A DNA stretch of 8,101 nt from Alphaproteobacteria bacterium (GCA_028280675.1 JANQLI010000278.1:1-8101); one strand, 5' to 3'. Positions 1-6,485 are shown, numbered from the stretch's first letter. The notes: generated by a model from the sequence alone, not told the origin. A program made the numbers and translations.

Positions 1-89
1 AAAAAGCCGCGGCGCGCCCCTAATTCGGCGCAAACCCTCAAAAAATTGTTGCTTTTATTAACCTTTTTTAGCCGAAACATGTCGGAAGT

Positions 90-119
90 GCGACAATAAA
101 GCCCGACTTATGTTATAAG
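90..119 (+). promoter_or_regulatory. candidate promoter of the PuuD-like gene
   Basis: An extended -10 element, TG followed by one base and TATAAG, lies at 111-119. A weak -35-like GCGACA lies at 90-95, with a spacer of about 18 bases to TATAAG. The -10 sits about 37 bases before the ATG at 156, a normal leader length. This is inferred from consensus match only. Nothing else in the first 155 bases could be assigned with confidence. Confidence 0.35.
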
Positions 120-155
120 GCTTTCGCAAAATAGATTCGAGGAGGTTCAGGGCTT

Positions 156-758
156 ATGGGAAGCATCCTATCAGATTTACGGTACACCGTGCTTGCAGGC
201 ATGGTTCTCGTCGTTGTGTTTTTCTTTATCTACGCCAATGGTCAGGGCTATGAGAGCATGACCTTTTGGACATTTTTCTTCCGTTGGGCGCATGTGTTGA
301 GCGGGGTGATGTGGATCGGTCTGTTGTGGTATTTCAACTTTGTGCAAATCCCGAATATGCCAAACATACCGGACGAGCAAAAACCGGCGATTGGCAAGGT
401 TATCGCGCCAGCCGCTTTATTCTGGTTCCGCTGGGGCGCCATGGCGACCCTGATTACGGGCCTTATTTTAGCGATGCTCAGTGGGTATCTCATTGAAGCG
501 TTGACCATTGGTATTTCAGAAGGCTTTGCTGTGCCGAAACATGTTGCGATCGGTCTTGGCATGTGGCTCGCGATCATTATGTTCATCAATGTGTGGTTTG
601 TGATTTGGCCAAACCAAAAAATTGCTCTTGGCATTATTGATGCGCCGGATGATGCGAAACCCGCAGCGGCACGCACAGCGATGCTCTTTTCACGCACCAA
701 CACTATGCTGTCATTCCCCATGTTTTTTGGCATGGTGTCCGCACAGAATCTCTATTAA
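156..758 (+). CDS. short PuuD-type (urate hydroxylase N-terminal domain) membrane protein, no cytochrome c domain
   Basis: This 200-residue inner-membrane protein resembles the membrane domain of urate hydroxylase PuuD (Urate_ox_N, formerly DUF989). About five hydrophobic segments are visible, near residues 11-29, 38-63, 84-113, 129-152 and 180-198. The family-like core RWAHVLSGVMWIG (residues 44-56) carries His46, and a second His lies at 129, just before segment 4. Full-length PuuD proteins are about 400 residues and end in a cytochrome c domain with CXXCH. This protein stops after the last membrane segment and has no CXXCH, so it is a complete short form rather than a visibly broken gene: the reading frame is clean and a terminator follows. 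The start is supported by AGGAGG at 140-145, ten bases before the ATG. No purine-degradation genes are adjacent, so urate oxidation is only a family-based guess. A heme-binding or electron-transfer membrane protein is equally possible. Confidence 0.75.
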   Translation: MGSILSDLRYTVLAGMVLVVVFFFIYANGQGYESMTFWTFFFRWAHVLSGVMWIGLLWYFNFVQIPNMPNIPDEQKPAIGKVIAPAALFWFRWGAMATLITGLILAMLSGYLIEALTIGISEGFAVPKHVAIGLGMWLAIIMFINVWFVIWPNQKIALGIIDAPDDAKPAAARTAMLFSRTNTMLSFPMFFGMVSAQNLY

Positions 759-807
759 TCTGGTTTCGTTGCGTTGTACTGAGTTTACAAAATACCCCGC
801 AAACGAG

Positions 808-833
808 AAGAGCCGCTCAATTGAGCGGCTCTT
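808..833 (+). terminator. perfect palindromic terminator after the PuuD-like gene
   Basis: AAGAGCCGCTC (808-818) and GAGCGGCTCTT (823-833) form an 11-bp perfect stem around AATT, so the whole 26 bases are self-complementary. A T-rich tail (TGTTTATT) follows on the plus strand. It lies 49 bases after the stop codon at 758. The minus-strand sodB transcript also runs toward it, so it may terminate both genes, although the tail on that side is less U-rich. Confidence 0.85.
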
Positions 834-847
834 TGTTTATTATGCCT

Positions 848-919
848 CTCATTCCTTTGATCCTTCGAGACGGACCACCATAAAAATTTGGTGGTCCTCC
901 TCAGGATGAAGGTAATGAG
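848..919. repeat. intergenic inverted-repeat unit, left copy
   Basis: This hairpin unit has outer arms CTCATT (848-853) and AATGAG (914-919), continued by CCTT with a one-base bulge. Further in come CCTTCGAGAC against CTCCTCAGGATGAAGG, with imperfect pairing. The tip is a 9-bp hairpin, GGACCACCA (872-880) with TGGTGGTCC (889-897). Read on the minus strand, it begins and ends like the right copy (933-988) but has a different inner stem-loop. The pattern (CTTCAT-CTGAGGAG at one end, GTCTCGAAGG at the other) recalls short palindromic intergenic repeats common in alphaproteobacterial genomes. That family link is from general knowledge, not from a search. Confidence 0.7.
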
Positions 920-932
920 AATTTTGTTACAT

Positions 933-988
933 GAGACCTTCATCTTGAGGAGCGAGCTTTGCTCGCGTCTCGAAAGGTCGAAGGTCTC
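933..988. repeat. intergenic inverted-repeat unit, right copy, abutting the sodB stop
   Basis: The outer arms GAGACCTTC (933-941) and GAAGGTCTC (980-988) are perfectly complementary over 9 bp. An inner hairpin, GCGAGC (952-957) with GCTCGC (961-966) and loop TTT, sits at the tip. The unit is in inverted orientation to the left copy: CCTCAGGATGAAGGT (899-913) is complementary to ACCTTCATCTTGAGG (936-950) with one G-T exception. Its right arm ends on the last base of the sodB stop codon, so the sodB mRNA enters this structure immediately after translation ends. Confidence 0.75.
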
Positions 989-1584
989 TAAGATGTGAAA
1001 TTCGCTTCCGCAAAGTCCCAATTGATCAAGTGATCCATAAAGGTGTCAATGTAAGAGGGACGCAGATTCTGGAAATCGAGATAATAGGCGTGCTCCCACA
1101 CATCGATGGTCAGAAGCGCTTTTTGACCATGCGCAAGGGGCAGATCGGCATTGCCTGTAGAGATAATGCGCAACTTACCGCCATCAAGCACTAGCCATGC
1201 CCAGCCTGACCCGAAGCGTGTCGCCGCCGCCGCTTTGAATTTTTCTTTGAAGCCTTCCAGTCCGCCAAAGGACTGTTTGATGGCTTCGGCAAGAGCGCCT
1301 TTCGGGGCTCCACCGCCATTGGGCGTCATAGAATGCCAATAGAAGGTGTGGTTCCACACTTGAGCGGCATTATTAAAGATACCGGTTTTGCTATCATCCC
1401 CGGCAATAGTTATAATTATATCTTCAAGGCTTTTCGCTTCGAGGTCGGTTCCTGCAATTAAACCATTCAGATTCGAGACATAAGCTTGATGATGTTTGCC
1501 ATAATGAAAATTGATTGTGTTTTCGGAAATATGTGGCGCCAGCGCGTCGCGGGCATAAGGTAAATCGGGTAATTCAATAGCCAT
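988..1584 (-). CDS. sodB: superoxide dismutase, iron type
   Basis: This cytoplasmic enzyme converts superoxide to oxygen and hydrogen peroxide. At 198 residues it is full length for the Fe/Mn family. The four metal ligands are visible: His27 (in FHYGKHH), His79 (in QVWNHTFYW), Asp161 and His165 (in DVWEHAYY). Gln75 in NNAAQVWNH is the active-site glutamine position typical of iron enzymes, whereas manganese enzymes usually place the glutamine elsewhere. Iron is therefore the best call, though cambialistic use cannot be excluded. There is no signal peptide. The ATG is preceded by AAGGAGA (complement of 1595-1601) at ten bases. The gene is monocistronic and divergent from the NDUFAF6-like gene. 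Its 3' end runs straight into the inverted-repeat unit at 933-988, and the palindrome at 808-833 may terminate it. Confidence 0.97.
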   Translation of the reverse strand: MAIELPDLPYARDALAPHISENTINFHYGKHHQAYVSNLNGLIAGTDLEAKSLEDIIITIAGDDSKTGIFNNAAQVWNHTFYWHSMTPNGGGAPKGALAEAIKQSFGGLEGFKEKFKAAAATRFGSGWAWLVLDGGKLRIISTGNADLPLAHGQKALLTIDVWEHAYYLDFQNLRPSYIDTFMDHLINWDFAEANFTS

Positions 1585-1619
1585 CTTGAAGGCGTCTCCT
1601 TAATTCAATACACAAAATA

Positions 1620-1625
1620 ATTATA
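1620..1625 (-). promoter_or_regulatory. candidate sodB -10 element
   Basis: On the minus strand this reads TATAAT, a perfect -10, about 35 bases before the sodB start. No convincing -35 lies at the expected distance. The surrounding AT-rich palindromic ATAATTAT (1617-1624) could be an operator, but I see no clear Fur, Irr-box or RirA-box match. Confidence 0.4.
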
Positions 1626-1704
1626 AAACTAAAGTGAACCCTGGATGAGATATAGTCTTTTGCAATAAAGATTTTTGTCATCCTGTGATAGTCAAAGATT
1701 TTGA

Positions 1705-2553
1705 ATGACATCTCGATTTTCATATTGCGACAACATTGTCAAGACGAGCGATGAAGATCGTTACCTTGGTGCGTTATTTGCACCGCAGGATAAACGCGAT
1801 GCTTTGATGGCTATTTATGCTTTCAATGTTGAGGTCGGTAAAATTCGTGAAAGCGTAAGCGAGCCTATGCTTGGACATATTCGTCTACAATGGTGGCGCG
1901 AAGCGATTGACAGCATTTACGAAGGTGTTCCACGGAAGCACGAAGTGGTATTGGCGCTTGCTGATACGATAAAAACATTCACTCTCGCGCGTGATCATTT
2001 CGAAACCTATCTCAATGCGCGAGAAAAAGATCTTGAGGAAGATCCATTTGAGAATCTGAACGCGCTTCTGGCGTATATTGATGGAACAGCCGGTAAAATC
2101 TTTCAGCTCGCATCGTATATTTTGAGTCCGGCCGGGGAAGGGCATCTCACACATGAGATGATCATCGCGCCAGCTCGAGCGTGGGCGCTTGTCGGTCTCA
2201 TTCGGGCGATGCCATTTGCTTTGCAAAAGCATTGGTTGTTTTTGCCAAAGGATATGCAAGCGAAGCATGGGATTACTGCAACACATCTCTATGCAGATCA
2301 TGCGCAAGAGGGTTTACGCGCCGCTATGACCGACATCATAAAAGTTGCAGAGTCTGAGCTGAACACGATGCGCGACATGCGTGCAACATATAGCGCTGAT
2401 GTTTATCCTGCATTATTATCGTTGAAACTTGTGCCGCGCTATATACGCGAGATAATGCGGGACAGTTATGATCCGTTAAAAACCCAGATCGCAATCCCGC
2501 GTGCGACCAAGCAGATCTTACTGATGTGGATGATGCTCAGCGGACGAATTTAA
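1705..2553 (+). CDS. squalene/phytoene synthase-fold protein, NDUFAF6-like (putative complex I assembly factor)
   Basis: This 282-residue soluble protein has the all-helical squalene/phytoene synthase fold. Its sequence closely follows the mitochondrial complex I assembly factor NDUFAF6: AFNVEVGKIRESVSEP (residues 39-54), then LQWWREAIDSIY (61-72), AREKDLEED (105-113) and a late WLFLPKDM block (177-184). Active prenyl synthases carry Asp-rich motifs (DXXXD) at two sites. Here the first site reads FNVEVGKIRES, and the second, around residues 157-180, has no Asp pair. Catalysis of prenyl condensation is therefore unlikely, and an assembly or chaperone role is inferred from the human relative. 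An in-frame TGA at 1702-1704 directly precedes the ATG, so the protein cannot start further upstream. There is no clear ribosome binding site. A GATAGT with an upstream TG (1684-1692) could place transcription within a few bases of the start. No nuo genes are in view. The gene ends one base short of the convergent trmFO stop. Confidence 0.85.
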   Translation: MTSRFSYCDNIVKTSDEDRYLGALFAPQDKRDALMAIYAFNVEVGKIRESVSEPMLGHIRLQWWREAIDSIYEGVPRKHEVVLALADTIKTFTLARDHFETYLNAREKDLEEDPFENLNALLAYIDGTAGKIFQLASYILSPAGEGHLTHEMIIAPARAWALVGLIRAMPFALQKHWLFLPKDMQAKHGITATHLYADHAQEGLRAAMTDIIKVAESELNTMRDMRATYSADVYPALLSLKLVPRYIREIMRDSYDPLKTQIAIPRATKQILLMWMMLSGRI

Positions 2554-2554
2554 C

Positions 2555-3964
2555 TTATTCCGCAGCTTGCTGTGGGCGGGGTGTGCCTAACCAAGTGGCA
2601 AGATCGGCAAGGGCTCTGTGGGAGTGGGCTTGTTTACGGGCGCGGCCTTTTTCTTTGCCGCGCAAGCGTTTGCCGTCGGCATTTTTTGTTGGTGTGTTTA
2701 TTGGTGGAAACAGGCCGTAATTGATATTCATCGGCTGAAACGTTTTGGCGTCGGCCCCGCCAGTAATGTGATGGAGAAGGGCGCCAAGCGCCGTCGTCGC
2801 AGGCGGAGGCGTCATCACTGCGCTGTGCCATTCTGCGGTGGCAAAACGTCCCGTCAGTAATCCGATGGCGGCACTTTCTACATACCCCTCAACGCCGGTG
2901 ATTTGACCCGCAAAGCGTAAGTGCGGTGCGGATACCATGCGCATTTGCGTATCTAGTAATTTTGGACTGTTTAAAAACGTGTTGCGGTGTAGACCGCCAA
3001 GGCGGGCAAACTCCGCACCTGCAAGACCGGGGATCATGCGAAAGATGCGGGTCTGTTCGCCATATTTCAGTTTCGTTTGAAACCCAACCATGTTGTAGAG
3101 CGTTCCCAATGCATTGTCCTGCCGAAGTTGCACCACCGCATAAGGCTTCGTTGCGGGGTCATGGGCATTGGTCAACCCAACCGGTTTCATCGGACCATAG
3201 CGCAGTGTGTCAGGCCCACGCTCGGCCATGACTTCAATTGGTAAGCAGCCATCAAAATAAGGTGTGTCTTTTTCCCACTCTTTGAAGTCGGTTTTCGCAC
3301 CAGAAAGCAGTTCATGAATAAAGGTGTTATACTGATCTTTTGTCAGTGGGCAGTTGATGTAATCAGCGCCATCGCCTTTATCATAGCGTGACTGATACCA
3401 GGCGACATCGAAATTGATGCTGTCTTTGTGAAGGATCGGTGCAATGGCGTCAAAGAATGATAACTCATCTTCCTGTGTGAGGCGCCGAATATTGTCACTT
3501 AAGCTTGGTGCGGTTAGCGGTCCGGTCGCGACAATACATAATCCCTCTTCGGCGGGGGGGAGGGCGGTCACCTCTTCGCGTATGATGGTGATATTAGGAT
3601 GCGCTTCAAGGGTCGCTTGCACCTCCTTTGAAAAACCAACCCGATCGACAGCCAGTGCGCCACCCGCCGGGACTTGATGGTGTCCCGCCGCCAACATAAT
3701 TAACGACTGGCACCGCCTCATTTCTTCGTGCAATAAGCCGACTGCATTATTTTCCCAATCATCTGACCGGAACGAGTTTGAACAAACGAGCTCGGCCAGA
3801 TGATCTGTGACATGTGCGTCAGTGCCTCGGGTGGGGCGCATTTCATAGAGCCGAACGGATGCGCCCCTCTCAGCCGCCTGCCAAGCGGCTTCCGATCCAG
3901 CAAGACCACCGCCAATGATGTGAATATAGTTTGATGTCGCACCCATGTGCGGGGTTATACGCAT
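2555..3964 (-). CDS. trmFO: methylenetetrahydrofolate-tRNA-(uracil-5-)-methyltransferase TrmFO
   Basis: This cytoplasmic flavoenzyme makes 5-methyluridine at position 54 of the tRNA T-loop, taking the carbon from methylenetetrahydrofolate and reducing it with FADH2. At 469 residues it is of usual length. The FAD-binding glycine motif GGGLAGSEAA is at residues 18-27, followed by LYEMRP (39-44). The two conserved cysteines of the family are present: Cys61 in LVCSNSF and Cys240 in FDGCLPIEVMAERG. The GID-type C-terminal core (FAGQITGVEGYVESAAIGLL, residues 351-370, then INYGLFPP) is intact. The start is uncertain: ATG at 3964 and ATG at 3946 are both in frame, and neither has a good Shine-Dalgarno. 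The shorter form, beginning MGATSNYIHIIGGG, is closer in length to known TrmFO N-termini. The gene is convergent with the NDUFAF6-like gene and divergent from the membrane-protein pair. Confidence 0.97.
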   Translation of the reverse strand: MRITPHMGATSNYIHIIGGGLAGSEAAWQAAERGASVRLYEMRPTRGTDAHVTDHLAELVCSNSFRSDDWENNAVGLLHEEMRRCQSLIMLAAGHHQVPAGGALAVDRVGFSKEVQATLEAHPNITIIREEVTALPPAEEGLCIVATGPLTAPSLSDNIRRLTQEDELSFFDAIAPILHKDSINFDVAWYQSRYDKGDGADYINCPLTKDQYNTFIHELLSGAKTDFKEWEKDTPYFDGCLPIEVMAERGPDTLRYGPMKPVGLTNAHDPATKPYAVVQLRQDNALGTLYNMVGFQTKLKYGEQTRIFRMIPGLAGAEFARLGGLHRNTFLNSPKLLDTQMRMVSAPHLRFAGQITGVEGYVESAAIGLLTGRFATAEWHSAVMTPPPATTALGALLHHITGGADAKTFQPMNINYGLFPPINTPTKNADGKRLRGKEKGRARKQAHSHRALADLATWLGTPRPQQAAE

Positions 3965-4013
3965 CTTTAAGGCGATTTCAAACGCTTAAATCCTACCCAA
4001 ACAAGAGAATTAA

Positions 4014-4053
4014 AGTGTTTCAAAAATATGACACTCTAGCGCCTTGCGTGTCA
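4014..4053. promoter_or_regulatory. overlapping GTGT/ACAC inverted repeats in the divergent spacer
   Basis: AGTGT (4014-4018) pairs with ACACT (4031-4035), and TGACAC (4029-4034) pairs with GTGTCA (4048-4053). The three half-sites share the ACAC/GTGT core and lie between the divergent trmFO and membrane-protein genes, upstream of both starts. This could be an operator, but no regulator family is recognised and short arms like these can occur by chance. Confidence 0.2.
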
Positions 4054-4100
4054 CTCAGCTCTCACCTAAGTTGCGGTGGGGAATGAAGAGGGGATCCTTC

Positions 4101-4997
4101 ATGGCGCGTATCAAGCTGCCCATATTCAACACGTGTGTAGACGCATTCCGGTTTTTCTTTACCCACTCACCATCCGTTTTGATGGTCGGGTGGTTTTCGA
4201 TATTGCTTTTATCGGCATTGACAGTGTGGCAACTTTTGCTAACGCCTGGCCCCAATGTGATTGCAAGTGATCCGACTGATCTCGGGAAGATTATGGCGAT
4301 CAATCTTCTAGTCCTTTTCGTCATCACCCCGATTGTCCAAGTCGGTTTGTTGAAAATATACTTCGCGCAATATCAACGTGTCCCACCGTATTATTTTCAT
4401 ATCGGCGGCAAAGAATTTCGTCTAATCATCGCAACGATTATTTTCGTTCTCACCCTCGTTTTTGTTATTGCGGTTCTTTCTGGCGTGTTGGGAGCTACGC
4501 TTTATGGTATTCTTTCTGTCACGAGCGGAGAGATGCCAGATTTTGAAGCGATCGCGAATGGGGCTGAAGTCAATTTTCAAATGAACTCGCCGTTGATCGG
4601 CGTCACCGTCTTTATCGGTTTGTTGCTGATCTTTGGCGCGGCGCTGATCATCGTGATGCGCTTGTTATTGATTCCAGCCGTGGTCGTTGCGGAAAAGCGC
4701 ATTGGACTTGGCCGGACCTTCGCAATGACACGCGGAAATGGCCTGCGCATTTTGCTGTCTTATCTTTTATTGATTGGTTTTGGCATGCTGATCCTTGAAG
4801 GGTTCCTGGCAAGTTTGAATTATCTTTCACTGGATTTACCGAATATTATTTTGCAGCCAACATTTGCTGGGCAGGATGTTGACTTTCTTTATCTGTTCAA
4901 AGCTGGCTTTGTCATTTTCTTCTATCAATACGTCCTTTTAGGTTTGATGACCGGCTATCTCGGCGCAGCTTATGAGAGACTAAAAGAGAATACTTAA
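4101..4997 (+). CDS. polytopic membrane protein of unknown function, first of a paralogous pair
   Basis: The product is 298 residues with about six hydrophobic segments and no catalytic motif I can name. The ATG at 4101 is chosen because AGAGGGGA lies at 4087-4094, six bases before it, and because the product then begins MARIKLP, matching MAKIPVG of the downstream paralog. An upstream in-frame TTG at 4044 and ATG at 4083 have no good ribosome site. Shared landmarks with the second gene are Y-x-x-x-G-x-E-x-R (from YFHIGGKEFR), MRLLLIPAVVVAEKRIGLGR followed by TRGNGLRIL, and a terminal A-Y-x-x-L. The loop VAEKRIGLGRTFAMTRGN resembles the V-E-G-L-x-A-W-x-L-T-x-G-x-x-W pattern of membrane domains such as GPDPase_memb or YciC, but that is a loose resemblance. 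The gene is probably co-transcribed with its neighbour, 54 bases downstream. A transport or envelope role is only a guess. Confidence 0.85.
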   Translation: MARIKLPIFNTCVDAFRFFFTHSPSVLMVGWFSILLLSALTVWQLLLTPGPNVIASDPTDLGKIMAINLLVLFVITPIVQVGLLKIYFAQYQRVPPYYFHIGGKEFRLIIATIIFVLTLVFVIAVLSGVLGATLYGILSVTSGEMPDFEAIANGAEVNFQMNSPLIGVTVFIGLLLIFGAALIIVMRLLLIPAVVVAEKRIGLGRTFAMTRGNGLRILLSYLLLIGFGMLILEGFLASLNYLSLDLPNIILQPTFAGQDVDFLYLFKAGFVIFFYQYVLLGLMTGYLGAAYERLKENT

Positions 4998-5051
4998 AAC
5001 CAAAAATTGCATATACTCTTTTGTATCTATGATTCGGAGGAGGGCTGAGGC

Positions 5052-5924
5052 ATGGCAAAAATTCCGGTCGGAAACGTGGCAAGTCGAGCGATTAATTTTT
5101 CGACGAGCAATCTAGGCGATCTTTTGCGTATCGGTTTCTTTCCGATTTTGGGAAGTGCTCTTTTTGCTGTTGTTGGAGACCCCGCAATTAACGGGCTGAT
5201 GGCAGCGGAAGGCAGTATCGCTGTCGGTGGCGGTATGATCTTGATCTTTAATATACTCTCAGCATTACTTTGGGCTGTCTTTGCGGTCGCTATTCACCGT
5301 CTTATTTTGTTTCCAGATGACGATGTGCCACACACCTGGATGTATTTACGCGTTACCGGTGAAGAATTGCGCTATATGATAGCGCCTTTGATTTTAGCAT
5401 TTATCGCGATATTTGTTTTTGTTGGTGTCATTACAGTTACATTCGGTGCTGACATATTAGATGTTGTAAATAGTTCTGGTATAGGGGGTGCTGGAGATTC
5501 CCCAACTGAAATGTCTGCACTGCAAGCAATGGGGATATTGCTATCTTTTATTTTGATGGTTTTTCTATACATGCGGTTGGTACTGGTACTGCCAATCATT
5601 GTCGCAGAGAGACATATGGGTTTGCGGCGTGCCTGGAATCTATCGCAAGGCAATGTATGGCGTTTGATAGCTCTCCATATTCTTGTCCTTATCGTCTTTA
5701 TCATACTGTTGATGGCAGTAGGGTTCGTTGGTCTTGTATCTTTCGGCTTTGCAAGTGGTTTAGGAATGTTAAATTCTGATGCTGGTGTATTAAGCATCAT
5801 TATTGCTGCGCTTGGTGCGATCCTATCGTTCTTCTTTATTAGTTTCATTACCACGATCATGGGAATCGCGATTTTGTCCTACTCCTATCAGGAGTTAACA
5901 GCAGAAACATCAGAAGAGTTTTAA
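5052..5924 (+). CDS. polytopic membrane protein of unknown function, second of a paralogous pair
   Basis: The product is 290 residues with about six hydrophobic segments. A strong ribosome binding site, GGAGGAGGG (5036-5044), precedes the ATG by seven bases. The layout parallels the upstream gene: an N-terminal MAKI, the central YLRVTGEELRYMIAPLI, then MRLVLVLPIIVAERHMGLRR followed by AWNLSQGNVWRLI, and a short hydrophilic C-terminus (SYSYQELTAETSEEF). Identity to the first gene is low outside these blocks, so the duplication is old, and the pair may form a heteromeric complex (inference). The family is not recognised with certainty: the V-A-E-x-x-M-G-L-x-x-A-W-x-L-x-x-G-N-x-W-R-L loop occurs in several uncharacterised membrane families. 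The gene ends seven bases before the convergent response-regulator stop, with no terminator hairpin between them. Confidence 0.87.
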   Translation: MAKIPVGNVASRAINFSTSNLGDLLRIGFFPILGSALFAVVGDPAINGLMAAEGSIAVGGGMILIFNILSALLWAVFAVAIHRLILFPDDDVPHTWMYLRVTGEELRYMIAPLILAFIAIFVFVGVITVTFGADILDVVNSSGIGGAGDSPTEMSALQAMGILLSFILMVFLYMRLVLVLPIIVAERHMGLRRAWNLSQGNVWRLIALHILVLIVFIILLMAVGFVGLVSFGFASGLGMLNSDAGVLSIIIAALGAILSFFFISFITTIMGIAILSYSYQELTAETSEEF

Positions 5925-5931
5925 ACAGCTT

Positions 5932-6474
5932 TTAGATGGCGATGACGTTCGATTCATCTGTGGCGTCACACGCAATCCCTTCGGGTTTGAATCCGCCGCC
6001 CCATTTCGGACCGATATAATTGTCTGCGATGATAAATTCTTTCGGTTCGAAAATCGCGCGGTGCAGCTTGTCGTAGAGATCAGCAGCGGTGACGGGCTTG
6101 CACAAAAAATCAGAAATTCCAGCATTTCGTGCTTCAATAATACGCGACATCTCCGTGTAGCCAGAACACATCAGAATGGGAATCCGGCGTTGCGGGTCAG
6201 GCAGCTCACGCCGGATGTGATTGACGAAATCGATCCCATGGATTGGCATCATTTTCCAATCGACGATAATGGCATCGATAGTGTGTTGCGTCAGCTTGGT
6301 CATGGCTGTCTTTGGTTCTTCAATCGAGATGATACATCCGACACCGAACGCTTTTAATGCGCTATACAAAATTTGACGCATCATCGGGCTGTCATCAATG
6401 ATCATAATGGTTTTGTTGGATAAGCCAGATTGTTTCCCATGATCGAGAAAGGCTTTATAACTTTTTGCGGACAT
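5932..6474 (-). CDS. single-domain CheY-like response regulator
   Basis: This 180-residue cytoplasmic phosphoacceptor consists of one receiver domain and no DNA-binding or enzymatic output domain. Counting from the ATG at 6474, the acidic pair is Asp27-Asp28 (MIIDDSPMMR), the phosphorylated residue is Asp72 (IIVDWKMMPIHG), the switch hydroxyl is Ser104 (MCSGYTE) and the conserved lysine is Lys126 (FLCKPV). All are intact. The ATG is preferred over the in-frame TTG at 6480 because AGGA (complement of 6482-6485) is seven bases before the ATG but only one base from the TTG. After the receiver domain comes a tail of about 35 residues, PKEFIIADNYIGPKWGGG and on. It aligns with the PRPFVR-x-x-x-YFGPDRRR ending I associate with alphaproteobacterial single-domain regulators, but the terminal arginines are replaced by WGGG. 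The gene lies 21 bases downstream of the HPt gene, which is probably its phosphate partner. Confidence 0.93.
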   Translation of the reverse strand: MSAKSYKAFLDHGKQSGLSNKTIMIIDDSPMMRQILYSALKAFGVGCIISIEEPKTAMTKLTQHTIDAIIVDWKMMPIHGIDFVNHIRRELPDPQRRIPILMCSGYTEMSRIIEARNAGISDFLCKPVTAADLYDKLHRAIFEPKEFIIADNYIGPKWGGGFKPEGIACDATDESNVIAI

Positions 6475-6481
6475 ATCCAAA

Positions 6482-6485
6482 TCCT
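6482..6485 (-). promoter_or_regulatory. ribosome binding site deciding the response-regulator start
   Basis: AGGA on the minus strand, seven bases before the ATG at 6474. It favours this ATG over the TTG two codons upstream. Confidence 0.6.

Noticed and set aside
3..23. A possible tail (K-A-A-A-R-P, then TAA) of a plus-strand gene entering from the left edge
   Set aside because: Only six codons are visible, the sequence is low-complexity, and the other frames are also open for a short distance. It cannot be told from non-coding GC-rich DNA.
105..123. Short inverted repeats in the leader of the PuuD-like gene (AAAGCC/GGCTTT, GTCGG/CCGAC) as a riboswitch or attenuator
   Set aside because: The arms are 5-6 bases, partly overlap the candidate promoter, and match no riboswitch class I know.
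248..733. 161-codon open frame antisense to the PuuD-like gene
   Set aside because: It lies wholly within a well-supported membrane-protein gene and its translation shows no recognisable domain. It is a shadow frame.
1617..1624. ATAATTAT palindrome as a Fur-family operator for sodB
   Set aside because: It is only eight AT-rich bases and does not match the Fur, Irr (ICE) or RirA (IRO) consensus patterns well enough to call.
4044..4100. TTG-initiated N-terminal extension of the first membrane protein
   Set aside because: There is no ribosome site before the TTG. The ATG at 4101 has one, and its product matches the N-terminus of the paralog.
5372..5860. 162-codon open frame antisense to the second membrane protein
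   Set aside because: Its Ile/Thr/Pro/Lys-rich composition is what a reversed hydrophobic gene gives, and it has no motif.
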